From: Aphidius gifuensis
Lineage: Eukaryota; Arthropoda; Insecta; Hymenoptera; Braconidae
NCBI RefSeq assembly: GCF_014905175.1
Contig: NC_057790.1
Location: 22,036,469-22,100,468, forward strand
Direction of reading: 5' to 3'
DNA: 64,000 nt
Every line of letters starts with the position of its first letter. The first letter of the stretch is position 1. This document shows positions 45,747-61,200 of the stretch, in pieces. The position numbers and the translations under genes were made by a program. The notes beneath the pieces are model-generated. The model searched no databases. It had not been told where the DNA came from and saw only the letters and a list, made by a program, of their open reading frames with translations.

Positions 45747-48700
45747 TTATCTCAATCCATATGCCATTCCAGTTGCTTGATTATTTGTTGTTCGTTGTTC
45801 CATTGTTATGTATTGACGAATAAGTCTTGATATTTCATGTGCCTGTTCAGTTTGTAATCTTGTTATACGTTGTTGCATTAAATTTCCACATTTCATATCT
45901 AAATAAAGTGAACCCTCTTCTGACTTGACTTTACGTGTTGATATAACTTCTGAGTAAGCATAATGATACAAAGTTACCTGAAAATAACATTTTTATTTTT
46001 TCATTTAGCTCAATATAAAATTAATAATTTGTTATTGTTTATTAATAATAAATAATTTCTTACGTGTGATATTAAATCAATAAAATGTACACCATGACGA
46101 TTAAGTGCTAAAATATGATCACCTCCTTTTTCTTTACCATTTTCTGGTACTCTTTTAACAGCAAAGAAACTTGATCCAAATAATGGCCACTTTGATAATA
46201 TTTCTAAAATAATAATTATCATAATAAATAAATAATATTTAAATAATGAAAGAAATATAATTTTTTTAAAAAATAAAATTACCAAGAACTTGAGCTTTAC
46301 AAACAGCTGGTGTATTATGATGAATATTATTCCAAGCTTGTTGAACCATACTGCCCCATTGTTGTGGCCTTGGTTCACGAAGACTCAATGCTGGTTTTGG
46401 TAAAAGATATTTTATTTCTTTAGTTGATGGCTCATGTCCCATATCAGCAGCTCTATGTAAAAGTGCAGCAATTTGGGCCATGTCATACTAAAAAAAAAAT
46501 AAATAAAAAAAACAAGAAAAATTCCATCATTAGTCTATTTTTTAATTCAGCATAAAAATTCTCATGATAATAATATTGCAAAATAAAAATTCTTATGTAT
46601 ACTGTAATTTGTGTCAAGAATAAGTGAATTAAAATTTTAAAAAAAAAAATACTCACAATATCTTCTTGTGGCAAATGTTCATCTAGAATGACCAACAAAA
46701 GACCTTCCAAATAGTCTGGGGCAATTTGATTGAAAACCACTTCTATATACAAGGCCGCATCAAGTCTGAGTGGATAATACCAAACAGATCTAAAAATAAA
46801 TAAATAAAAATGAATAATAGATATTTACTATATTTTTTTATTTATTTAATTGAAAAAAAAAAAAAAGGTAAAAAATTTACCTGCAAAATATTAAATAAAA
46901 AACTTGATGATTTTTGTGAAGTTCTGTGGTGACATCAAGGACATATTCATCTCTTGCAAGTGGCATTGTAAAAGCATCACCATCAACAATACAATACAAA
47001 GAAAATTCATCCATTTCATGTGGATTTCTCACGGATATGACACTGCACATTTCTTCAATAACATCCTGAACAACTGTTGTACATTTTGTATTAATAACTC
47101 TTTCAGTACCACCAGGTAATCTATATATTTGTCTTTTAGCATTTCTTCCAGCACTTATTGCCATTATTTCTTCAACACTTGGTACATTTTTTCTACCACC
47201 ATATTTAACTGTTTTACGTAAATTTTGTAAACAAACAGTTGCTGTACCATGATAAGCACGTCTTTTATCATAAGCAGCTGTTTCTAAATACTTAATTAAA
47301 TATGGTCTTAAACCTTCACTACATGTAAAATATGCAGCAACAATGCTAAATAAACGCCAGCCTCTTTGACAACTGTCTGGATTAACACTTTTATTATTTG
47401 TTGTTTGTTTCATTAATTGACAGTATACTTCATCACGTAGTGGCTCAAATTTATGACAGTGCTATGTGAAAATAAAAATAAAAGCAAATTATATAGTTGT
47501 GATGATAATAGTAATAATAAAATAATATTATGATAATTAAATACAATTTATATTTAATAATAATATATATAAAAAAAATAATGAAAAAAACATTTGGAAA
47601 GTTTTTTTTTTTAGTGATTTCACTTACCATTAGTATTGTATAAACGCATTTGACTTCACTCATATCCGGGGGCAATGGTTGATCACCCATGTAACGCATA
47701 AGACACAAAAAACAATCAGCAGCAAGTGAACTTAATTCATTATCAAGACGTAGTAAACTTTGTTCAATTGGTACTGGTGAATATTTAACAAGATCAACTT
47801 GTTCTTTCCATGTCCATTCAGCACCATCTTTTTCTTGATTTTTATTTTTTTTACTTTTTTTTTTATTTTTTAATGATTCAATAACTTTTAGTGATCCACT
47901 TATTGAACCATCAGCTGTTTTCATCATCTCAAATCTAAAACAAAACATTAATAAATCAAAATTATTATTATTTCTATTATTATATGTTGATTGTTATTGT
48001 TTTGTTGTTTTTAAATTTTTTCTTTTATTTTGTCTTACAATCTTCTCCAAAATGGCATACTAGTTATAAATATATGATTTTTTTTTTTTTTGTTACTTTT
48101 TTAATAATTAATAACAAAGAGTGATGTTGAAGGCACATAGTCCACAAAAGAAATGAAAAGTATTTCAAAGAAAAACTAACGGTTTTGATGCGCAAAATGT
48201 ACGATGATATCAGACACGACTTGTATAAATTCATTTTTTTTTTTTTTTGTTATGCTTTCTCAACACGGTAAAGTCAACCAATCTGGACAAAACTTATCAG
48301 TCCATATTTGCAATTACATAATATATCCATTGGAAAAATCATCAACATTCCATTCCAAGACAATACTTGAGAAAAACATTGACCTCAAAGACACCAATAT
48401 AATAAAAATATTTATTAAAAAAAATTTTTAATATATACTTAAATATATTGATGATGATGAAGACGTTGAAAGAAAATTTTTATTCAACATTAAAATGAAT
48501 GTCTGTTAACGACATTTTTCGTGTGAAAGTCGAACACAACCGGTCAATGTATTTGGGACGGGCGTGTACAAGATCTTCGACCCCTTCAATGATGAGATTA
48601 CACGTTTTAAAATACTCTGCATAATAATGCACTTAATATTATTATTTTTCTTTTTTTTTAAATTTTTAATTTGTTTAATTTTTTTTTCATTTATTTACTT

Positions 48701-49257
48701 TTTTTCTTTTTGTCTTTATGTAATTGGATATTAGCGGATAGCACGCGACGTACAGTTTAAAATTGTCGACATATTCCATGTGAAAGTTACAATATTTTAT
48801 GATTTTTTTTTTTTTTCATTATTTACAACTCGTGATTCATCAAATACAACTAACTAATTTGATGCAATTAACAAGCACGAAGTAACTCGGTATAATAAAG
48901 TAATTGACTATAAATAAATTTTTAAATAAATAAATAAATTATACATACTTTTCAGTTGATTGTCGAAAATTCAGCATAGCATATTGCAACAATGAATGTT
49001 TTCCATCATTGACAACTGATTCTGGATAAAGTTCTTCATCTGGTGATTTATTTATATCCTCTGGTTGTCGCCATTCTTGTCCACCAGTTGATGAATTATG
49101 AATTTGTGTATTACGTTGATTTTTAGAATGACCATTTGATTGTAAAACTGTTGTTGAATGTTGATTAGAAACACGATTTATTGGTGATTGATTATTTTCA
49201 CGATTCATATGATGATGATGATGCTGTTGCTGTTGTTGTTGTTCCTGTTGATGATGA

Positions 49258-49289
<32 letters not shown>

Positions 49290-52200
49290 ATGATGTTGAT
49301 GTTGATGCTGTTGTTGATTATGATGTACATGAGAATTACCATGATTTTGTATTGACTTTGATATATGTGACACATGATTATCATGATGAATAGACTTTTG
49401 AGGTTTTTGTTCAACCTAAAACATAAATATATATCATAAATTAATATTAATAATAATCATAATACATAATATTATTGACCTACATGTATGACTATATAAA
49501 TACTGTTATAGGCCTATGAATATACCGGGAATAATTAACGCTTCGATACTTATTAATTCTTTTTTTTTTTTTCACAACGTTCTAAATGGCAATTCGACTG
49601 GTAACATATAGTTTCAATATTAATACGAAAAATATATATATAAAAAACAAGAAATCATACATGTAAAAATATTGAAAATAATAAATAATTAAAAAAAGAA
49701 ATTTAAAACCTAGATGATAAAATTTTTTTAAATTAAAATCTTATATTTAATTATTCATATATTTATTAATAAAATAATAATATAAACCTGATTGCTTGAT
49801 CTTTTGACCTTCTCATCAAGTTTTTCAAGTGTCTCTTTAATAGTTGTTAATGTTTTATCATTATTTTTATCATCAGCTTGTTGTTGTATTTCATTTTGAA
49901 TTCTAAGTTCTTCAAATCTTTTTAATATTTCACGTACACTTAATTTACTACCACCAATACTATTAACATCCTGTTTCTCTTCTTTAATTGTTGACATTTT
50001 ATTATTTTTTTTACATTCATCATTATACATATCATGAATAAGTCCTTCAAGTGTTTTTGAATTATCATTATCATCATTATTTGTTAATATTTTTTTATTT
50101 GAATTACGTAATTCACAACCAATTTCCATTCGTAATTCTTCAATTGTTGGTTGTTTTGATGAATTTTTATTTATATTTATTTTAGACATATCAATACGTG
50201 GTATATTTTCATATTCATATGATGATGATGATGTCGTTGTTGTTGTTGGTGTTGTTGGTGAAATTGAATTAAAAAATTTACGATTATCTTTAACATGCTC
50301 CAAATTTTCCGTACTTTTATTGACTATTATTTTTTCTTTATTATTTTTACGTGACATAATTTTTGTTTCATAATTTGATAATATTCTAGCATCATCATTT
50401 TGATTATCAATGCTATTTTGATTAATTAATTTTATTTTATTTTTTAAATTGCTATTTGTTTGTGGATTTGTCATATTTTCATAACGTGATAATTGACTTT
50501 CTAAAAATGCACCAGAATCATCAGTATGTCCATAATCATCACTACTTAATTCTGAATCAGATGATTTAACTAATAAACTATCTGGTGAATTTGTTTTTCT
50601 TTCTTCATCAGATAAACTTTTATATTCATTTTTCATCATCATCATCATACTTGGAAAATTTGTCTTTGGTCTTGTTTGAAATAATTTACCTGGTAATTTA
50701 TTTGTATCTTTATTATTATTATTATTTTTAATTTTATAATCATCATCATCATCATAATCATTATATGATAACTCACGTTCAATTTTAATATCATTTATTT
50801 CAAATTTACGTAATAATTCAGAACGTTTTATTATTTTAACTGGTTTAATATCTGTTTTACGTGATTCACATTCTGATGTTTCTGAAAAATCAGTAAATTG
50901 ACTCAATATATCTGGACGATGTTTTTGTCGACGTCTCAATGTTTGTGGTAACTCAGCCCAATTTGTTGACATTCGATGGCTAAATAAAGCCTCATCAGTC
51001 ACTTCTCTTTCCATTATTTTATTATTACTATTATCTTTTTTCAATTTAAAAAAATTTAATCAACAAATAGAATGTAATAGTAAAAATAAATTTTTTTTTT
51101 TTTTTATTTTTCTAACTATTGATTACTTCCTTATTTTTTATTTCAAACATTTTAACAGAAATTATTTATAAACACTTTGGGAAAGCACAATAGATTGACA
51201 TTAAAATACTCCAAGTTTTCTCTTTAATTTTTTTTTATTATTATTTATTTTTATAAAAATAAATAATAAAAATAATCACAAATAATTTTAATTATTTGTT
51301 GTAACTCTTGATAGAAATATATATATATATATTTTTTTTTTAAATTAATGTTTTATGAAGTTAAGATGATTCTTGGTGAAAATTTTTTAAAGCTTTCTTC
51401 CTTGTTCCTGGTATATTGAGTAGTATATAAAATTAAAAATACGTGCTACTATGTTTCCTTTTTATTATATTATTTTTATTTCACTTAACCGTGAGAAGAA
51501 GACAGCCGTGGGATATTATGAGACACAACAAATCATGAACAATTGCCAAGCTTGTATTTTAATTATAATTATCCAGGGACTATCACAACTTTGAAAGGCA
51601 TTAACTTTCTTGAAAATCTCAGTATTTAACAACACACTTTTATTAATCGCAATATATGTATATTAATGTCTATAAAATTATATACGTTAGCTATTTTCAC
51701 TACGATCCATTTAATCATCAAGTCGGTCAGTTAGTCAAAGATTTCACAATTTAAAATTAATTCAAGCGAATAAAAAATTCCACTCAACAATGCACTTTTA
51801 ATATAAATATATAAAGTAAACTTTTTTCTTCAAAAAAAAATATAATTAATGTTGTTTTGATAGTGTCACTTGTTAATAATATTAATGATGTTGATGATGA
51901 TATAAAATTAAAATGTAAACACAAATTTAAATGAATAATTGAATAAATGAATTGAAAAAATTAGAGTCTATTTTTCTTGCATGTTTGTCTTGCACAGCAG
52001 TAAACAGTATTGAGTCTGTTGGATACTAGGATCATTGAAAGACTGTTATGTGGGTCGGTTGTACCCCACCACATATTTCAACTGACAACCAGGTGTATTC
52101 AGTACCATGTGGTCATATTTAAACAGGGTGAGGGAAGAATGTGGCATTAATTTCTCCATATAATTTTTTATCGTATAAATATTGTCATCAAAATGTATTT

Positions 52201-55200
52201 TAATAATCATTCTCTTATTTATCATCATCATCAATATAATAACTTTTTATTTATTAAAAAATATATATATAAATTTTATTGATATTTAGTTTTTAATTTT
52301 TTCATAATTTCCATTGATTTACATTTATTTTAATTCAGTGAGATTTTTTATTTTTATTTTTTTGTGAAAGGAAGAATTATTACAAGCAACACGCGTGGAT
52401 CAAATTAACCCATTCGCCTACTTATTTTTAAGATATGTTGCGTGAAAAATAAATATATATTGTATAAATTTATATGAAAAAAAATAATAATTTATGAGTA
52501 GATTGAATTCATGTGAAAAAAAAATTAAATACAATAAATATTTTCAATGTGAAAGTTTTTTTTTTTATTTTATTTCGCGAGTAAGTCAATTGACGATATA
52601 CGTTGGAATCTTTGAGAATGAATTTTTGTGTTTTTTAACCTCGCCCTAGTCTCTCTTACATGCAGGTGTTTTTTTTTAAAAAAACAATGAAATGCATCAT
52701 CACATTAATCACTATCATTGTCATTAATTAATCTGTCAAGAAAATACTAAAATTCAAAACTCATTTATATATTTATTTTTAAAAACTTGTGATGATTAAA
52801 TGTGTTATTTGATTAAAGTAGAAAGTTGTAATTATTTAAAATAAATTTTTTGTAAGGATGTTTGTATTTGCCCTCCGGATGTACAATGAAGTTTGCAATA
52901 TTGTTTTTTATTAAATATATAAAATGAAATACCATTCTCGTATCGATACACGTAACTAATAACCTCAGGCATTTGCACAGTCATTTCTAAATGACCAAGC
53001 AATGATTTCATCTACCAATCTATGTGCAAATAAATAAAAATAAAAAAATGACAAGATAATCAACAAAATAACACGAACAAATGGAAAAAAAAAAAACAAA
53101 TTATATATTTAAAAAAATAGCACAAATGTTTCGTGAGAACTGAGGGTTATTGTCGTTGAAAAAAAAAAAAAAAATCTGTCCTTGATCTCGAATGGGAATT
53201 TGAATGCTCAAGGTATAATACACGTTTTATCTAATATAACATTTTTTTTTTTTTGTTTTAAATTTATTATAAAATATATTTTTGGGTCTGCAATAATTTA
53301 TTTGTTTCCTGGATTCGTTATATGTCCCTCAGCAAATTTAAAAACCGGTTGTTTCCGGTCAAAGCAGGTGGATTTAAAACGCCCACCTCGTGTGAAAAAA
53401 AAATAAAAATAAAAAATAAATATATAACCACAACAACCTGTTGAGTGGTATTTTGTTTTTATTTTTATTTGACTTGTATTTTCTTTATGCAAGCAAAGGT
53501 AATAATAAAAAAAAAAAAGATAAATAAATAAAAGTTGATCTGCCAATTTTGGTGAATTTTCACCGTCAAAGCTTACAACTTGTTTACTATATGTAGAAAA
53601 AATTATCATTAAACATTATACAAGTAATAAAAAAAAAATAAAATAATAAAGAGAAAGAGACAGGGGGGTTAATAAAAGGGGGGAGAGAAGGGCGAGAGTA
53701 ATAAATACGCTAAATTCCTTAGTAGTCAATATTAATTTACAAAATCATATACGGTATGTTCATGTCGAGTAGCAACATACCAGTAATACCGGTTAATCTT
53801 AGAAAACTCTCGCTGAATGCTCATCGAGCTCAACTCAAGGCCTCTCATGCCATTCTTAATATAAAAACAATATTAATTCTGTATATTTTTAATAATCTAA
53901 TAAACGCATGTGAAAATATGTTAGGTATATATTATAAATTATTTAGGTTAAATTATTATTACAATAATTTTATATATTTATTGATATGATTGATGATAAA
54001 TGATTAGATAAATTTATGATAAATATTTCTATATATTTATAATGAAAATATAAAGTTATTCAAGATAACTTGAAGTAGTGTAAATTGACTTTACGGTGAG
54101 TGGTCATATGTGCTGGTCGTTGGCTTCGTCTTCCTTATATATATTTTTTTCCTGTTATATTCATTCGTATATTTCTGGCTTCCTTGATGCACTTTTTTTT
54201 TTTTTTTTGATGCACATACAAGTGCCAGTGTATTAAACGAGTTTTCGATATAAAATTATTCTTGTATATTGTACCTGACTTGTTCTTAAATTGCCTACAA
54301 CAACTTGACTCAAAAATAATATGTAAATATAAAATTTCTCTATTTAAAAACAAACATTAAAATTGATCAGTATATGTGTATTTAAATGACACAGTGTGGA
54401 TTATTTGTTTATGATTTTAATTTATCATTGGTTTAGTATGAATTTTGGTATTTTATATATTGAGGTCGAGATGATGATGATGATGTTGATGGTGAGGGAA
54501 AAAAATATCTTAGTGTGTTAAGTTAACGGTTAAACGAGCTGGCGCCCAATCATTATTATTATTATTATATGATGATGATGATCATCATCATCATCATTAT
54601 CATCAACAACATCATTGTGATAATCTTCTTCTTTTTCTTCATCATTATTAAAAAAACTACGTGGCTATGTACCAGCACTTATATGTACACATGAAGAAGA
54701 CAATTCTTTTATTGCCTCGACTTCACCTGACTATCTGTCACGGACTGTTGGCGAGATAGGTGGTCTTTTCAATGTTTTTTTTTCTCTTTTTTTTTTTTTT
54801 TTTGCCCCGCCCGACGTTTTTCTTCATCATCATCATCATCATCATTATGGATTTTTTTTTCTCATCGACATTTATTTCTTTCTCATATATAAATGTTTTT
54901 TTTATCTTACATTGAACGCATAAGTAAAAAAAAATAATAAAAAAAACATGTGCACGTGAGCGAAACCAAAATAGGGTTGGCATTATACACAGTGCCACCG
55001 GGGTGGATCATGGTCATTCACTATGTGAATACTCTCATGTTGAATGTCCGTTAGTTGCAATTGCAGAGAATGTATGTTTTGATTTTAATTTCTTTTTATT
55101 TTTTTTTTTATTTCTGTTTACGGATCAACGACATGTAGACTTGATTCCGCCCTTTCTATGTATACAACCGGAAGAATTCAATTGGTTTTGCACAAGTGCA

Positions 55201-58200
55201 TATTTATTATGTGATTTAAATGAAGAAATATCATGATGAAATTTTAAATTTAATTAATATATTCATTGGATTTAAATTATTTGATATAAAAGGTAATATA
55301 ATCTAACTGTTATTGTATATAGAAAAGTTTGAATTTAAATAAAATATAAAATATTTGACTTACTTGACGAATAAAATTTCCAATCATTTCTGCAAGTTGT
55401 GGTGCACGTACTGTATGTAATTGAAGACGTACACCAGATGATACTGTTAATGTACAAACACCAGCTCTTGATGATCCAACAGCAACAATATCTTCAAGTA
55501 ATAAAGTTTCAAGAATAATTAATTCACCATTTGATGTACGTTTAATAAGACGTAAACCATGATGTGATACAGCAATATGTTGAACTTCAGGATGTTGTGG
55601 ACCAATTGATACTGGAAATATTCTTGAAAAATATAATGGCCATTGTTTAGCCATATCAATGACATTTTTTTTAATTGTTATTTTATGCTGTGTACTTTGT
55701 AAATTATCTAATGTAACACCATAATTATCAAGTAATTTAAGCATATTTTGACGTTCATCTTTAGTTATACGTATATTTGATGTTGCCAATACATCATATG
55801 CTATTTGACAAAAAACCATATGAAGTGATAATGGACTTGTTAGTATTTCATTTGGTAAAAATACTTCTTTTTTAACTCTCAATGTCCATGATACACGATT
55901 ATATGTAAAATGTGTTGTTGATGCTGGTGGATATAATTTAGTATCAATAGCTTCTTGTACTTTTTCAATTTCTGGTTTTTCAGCTGGTGGTAATACGGGT
56001 TTTAAAAATTCTGGCCATTCTTCAATTTCAATTCTTTCTAATTTATCTGTACGATTTGTTGATGCAATACTTAAACGTCTATCAGTATCATTTTCAATTT
56101 TTTTAAAACTTTGTCTTGCAACAACAAATGATTCACGTGTATTTGGTACAACACCAAATTCACGTGATGATGGTATACCAAAACTATCACGTGATTTTGG
56201 TGATAAATCACGTACCATACCAAATGAATCTCTTTTTGAATTATCAAATATATCACGTGAATATTTATCAAATATATCAGAATTTAAATCTCTTCTTGAA
56301 TCAAAATCTGAATTTCTATCACTACATCTTGTTGTACTTGTCATATCTGTATTATCTTTACCATAAATATCTTTTGTTTTTTGTTCTTGTCCATCACGTA
56401 AATGTTGTTGTGATGCAAATATATCTCTACTTTGACTAAACATATTTAAATTTTTAGTAAAATGATCATGTGTTACATCTGAATCTGGTGATGTACGATA
56501 ATTTTCACGATTATTTTTTGGCTCAATTGGAGCTGGTGGTGAACGAGGTTGTGGAACTCCAGATTGACTGTAATTAAAAATTTAAAAAAAAAAACAATTT
56601 TAGTGAAATTTTATTAATTATTTACTTATAAATAAAAAAAATAGTTTAAGGGAAAGTCTTTATAAATATTTTAATGATATTTAAACATTTTTTTTTTTTT
56701 TTTATGAATATTTTAGAGAAATTTTTTTATTGAATAATTTGATAAAATATATATAAAAAAAAAAAAAAAATAGCGGTAATACCTGTTGCTGTATACACTA
56801 CCACCACGTGGACTTGGTGGTTGTGGAGGTGATATTGGAGGTGGTGGTGGAACTGGACGACTCTCCATACGTTCAATTTGGGTTCTCACGACTTGTGCCT
56901 GGGTCATCATGTCGGTTGTGCCTTTTGATGTTACACTCTGTGTATCATCTACTGTTGAAGCATAATCATCCCATCTTCCACCTTTTTTTTTTAAATTTTA
57001 ATTAAAAACAATAATTATTAATCAATTAAATTACAAAGTATTTAATTTAAAAAATAATAATAATTACTTAATTGTTGTTGAAGTAAAAGTTTACGATTAT
57101 CCTCAAGTCTATTGACCTTTATATCATCCCGCGGCAATGCCGGTTTTTCATTTGGTTTTGTTGATCTAACACTGTGATTGGCAGTCACTTTCTCTAGACG
57201 TTGTCGCATTTCTGAGCTCAATTTAAGTTTACCAATACTTCCTGGTGATGGTCTCTGTGCACCGACCTCAAATCCTGATTTTGATGATTTACCTTTTTTC
57301 TTTTTTTCACCAATTCCATTAATATTATTATTACTTTCTTCTTTATAACCATTTGTTGTTGTAACATTTATTGCTGTTGTTGTTGTTGTTGCTGTTATTG
57401 CTGCTGCTGTTACTGCTGCTGATGATGATGGTGATTGTGTTGTTGTATGTATTTCAATTTTTTCAGCACTTATATTTTCAATTTCAAATTCTTCCCAATC
57501 AACACTACCAGCATCAGTATTTGTATCAGCACCATTATCTACCTGATCATTATATTCTTGATATTGTGGTGTTATTTTACGATTTTGATGTTGATGTTGA
57601 CGTAATTTAAATTCAGTAAATGAATCTTGTATTTGTGCTTCATTTGAATCACTCAATGGTGGCCATCTCCATTTTCCAATTCTAACAGTTTTAGCACGTC
57701 CATATGGATCAAGAAATGGACGTGATTCAGATGGATCATGTCCATCAAGTGGTGGTGGCATTGGTGGTGGTGGTGGTGGTGGTATTATACCACTTTTACC
57801 ATTAATTATTGGTGAATTATTACTATCTGTACTACTTTTACGATTTTTTAATTCACTCAATACATTTGTAAAATTATTTTGTATATTACCTTTACCTGAG
57901 TTTGTTGTTTTATTTTTTAAATCAGGTGTTGATGATAATTTTCTTTCAATACTTATTTTTCTTGATGTATATTCATTACTTATTTTTCTACTAATAATAT
58001 CTTTTTTTGGTGGACTTTGTGATCTATGAACTTGTGCTTTAACTGTAACTTTATCTAAACGTTGATTTGTTGGTGTTGATGTTATTATTTTATTATTTGA
58101 TTGTTGTTGTTCATTATCAAATGATATACTTTGTTGTGTACCATTACTATTATTATTATTATTTTGTACAAGTAATTGTTGAAATGCTTGATTTTGTGCT

Positions 58201-61200
58201 AATAATTGTTGTTGTATTTGTAAATTTTGTGCCATTGCACTTTGTAAAAATGCACGTTGTAAATTTTGTTGATATGCTGCAATATCAGGATTTTGATTAT
58301 TTGGTGGTGAATAATCTTGTGGATATTGTGGCATATTTAAACCTTGCATATTATATATTGGTATTGGTAAATAAGAAGAATTTTGTCCATTTGTTAATGG
58401 TTGTGATGATGGTGATGATTGATGATACATTGGCATCATCATTTGTGGTGACATCATACCCGGTGATAATGGACTAAAATTAAATGCTGTATTTTGATTT
58501 GGAATATCCATATTTCCACCACCACCTTTTATATTATTTGATAAATCTTTAGCATTTAAATTATTATTATTATTATTTAAATTACCACATAAATTATCTA
58601 AATAATCTTGTATATTATTTTCAGTTTTTTTAATTGTTCCTTTAATACTTGCAGCTAAACTTCTTGCATCAGATAATTCATCTAAATTACCATCAAGTAC
58701 TGGCATAAATAATTCATCTAAAAATTGATCAACATCAGATGCTTGACTTGGTACTCGTACACGACGTACATGTGATGCTAATGATGGTGCTTCACTTGTA
58801 TCTGACATTGCTGATGATTTAACACCATATTCACTTTTTTCAATATATGCTCTAGATGATTGACTACCAGGTAGTGTACGTTTACTTGGATATTGTGATT
58901 TAATAAATCTTGTTTGTGATCTCATATAACTACTTTTATCATCTTCAGATCTTCCAGTTTGACTAACTGATTGTATATCAGGATATTCAAAATCAATTGT
59001 TAAATCTTCTTCTTCAACAATATTTGGCTCAGTACTTCTTCCAATTCTACTATATTTACGTTCTTGTGATATTTCTGAACGACTCATGTATTCGGAATTA
59101 TTATTATTATTGCTGTTATTAACTGTTGATGGGTTACTAATTCTTTCAAGACTATGATATCTATCATTAAGTCGTGATGTTGAAAGACCAAGATTAACTA
59201 ATTTACTTGGTGATGGTATTATTTCAGATTGTAGTAAATTATCTAAACTACGACTACGTTGTTTTTCTTTTTCAAAATAACGATCATTTAATGCTGATTT
59301 TCTGGATAAACCAATTTCACCAGAAGTTTCAAGAACTGGTTCATGAGACTGTTTTCTCGTCTATAACAAAAAACAACAACAACAATAATAATAATTACAA
59401 ATTGATTAATTTCAAAATAATTAAATGAAAAGAAAAAAACTAACTGGTGATTTAACAACTGGTGGTTGTGGTGGTGGTACTGCTGGTCTTCTTGGTGATT
59501 GTATTTCCGGTTCAACCGGCTTATCAACAACAACAGCGACCTTAGATACCGCTGGTTTTCGTTCAAGCGGTTGAAAAGTCTTTAATACTGGCACTGAAAT
59601 AATATCCATGTCTTGATCCACTTCACGAACAACTTGAATATGCTGAAAAGACACATATACACATTTGAAATAAAATAAATATAAATCAAAACATTATTAT
59701 GGAAATATAAAAATCACACGCTCGCATTCTCTTTTGTTTTCGCTTATAAACAATGGGCCAACATGCATATATATTGAAAATAAACTGCCGACTCTCATAG
59801 CCACTACCATCATCATCAACAAATAAATAGTAGAAATGAAAAAAGAAAAGAAACATTAGCTTGCAAAAAAAAATAATAATATATAAATGTTATTAATAAA
59901 TACCTCTTTCTTTTTAATTTGATGAAAACTATTTTTACGTTGTTCCAAAAACATATGTTTAGCTGCTGGAAATGCTGGTGCAAGTTCCATTTCAGCAATT
60001 AAATCAAGTACATAATCAAAACCATTTGTTTCAGTAACAATTGCATCAGAATTATCAATTTGATTCCAAAGTGCAATTGTCCATCCACTATTTTCAACAC
60101 CATGACTATTAACAGCTGCATTAGCAAGTTCTTCACATGTTGTCCAAGAATCAATAGCACATGTTGTTGTTTCACCATCATAAAAACCAACATTAAGTGC
60201 CATATTAACACGATTTCTATTTGCACGCCATTCTAATACACAAGGTGGATAATTTCTTGGTACATGATGCCATGATAATTGATTATTATTCATAATTCTA
60301 ATAACAGTACGTTCACCTTGTAATAATTTATGTTGACAATATGATTTATATCCATTATGTGCATGATCTGATACATATTTTAATAAATATTTAAATAATA
60401 TTGGTGATGGTTGAAATGCTGATAAACAATTTGATAATAATAACCAGCCTCTTTCTTTATTATGATCATTTTCATTTTTCCATGTTTGATTTGATAATTG
60501 ACATAATATTTCATCTCTTAATTTATCATTAATAATACCTTTATTAACAATATAATCACCAAGTGCTTGTTCTTTTTTACCACTTAAATTATTTTCATTC
60601 ATAAAACGTAATATCATTTTAAATATCATTAATGAATCAGTATAATCTTGATCACGTGATTTTGCTAAAAATGGTGTTTTAATTGGTTCACGTTTCATAC
60701 CAAATATATGACTTTTAAAATATATATTTGTAAATTTTGAAAATTGATGTTGATCAATATCAGTTGGTAATTTTAATGATGTGGATTTATTATTACTATT
60801 ATATTTTTGTACAACTGTACCAACAACTTTTAATAAATTTCTTTCAGTATGAATTTGTTGCCAATCATCAAGTTTACTATATATAAATGCTAATTCAGCT
60901 GGTATTTCAAGATGATTAACACCAGCAACAGCTCTTGATACACGTTCTTGTTCTTCTCTTTGTTGTTTAATTTTAGCACGTTCTCTACTTGCTTTTTCAA
61001 TTTCAGCACGTTTATACATTTCTTGTTTTAATATTAAATAATTATTACGTTGTATTTTACCACGCCATAATTTTTGTCCAATTAATACAGCTTTTTTTAG
61101 TTGTTTATAATTTTTTCTTTCTCTATAACCACGATAAACAGCTTGTAAAAATATAGCACTTTTTGATATATTAATAAATCTACGACGTGCAAGAAAACCT

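Noticed and set aside
49181..49414. Val/Asp-rich and Asn/Ile-rich frames at the triplet repeat
   Set aside because: These are shadow frames of the CAA/CAT tract in a myosin XV exon.
53182..53609. Open frames on both strands near 53.2-53.6 kb
   Set aside because: Low-complexity hydrophobic translations from poly(T/A) sequence in an intron, with no splice support or family features.
54738..54998. Minus-strand frame with Lys and Met runs
   Set aside because: It is a translation of poly(A/T) and ATC triplet repeats; no conserved motif.
57371..58477. Plus-strand Leu/Tyr/Val-rich frames opposite myosin XV
   Set aside because: They are antisense shadows of Gln/Asn/Thr-rich coding sequence in the 2.3-kb linker exon.
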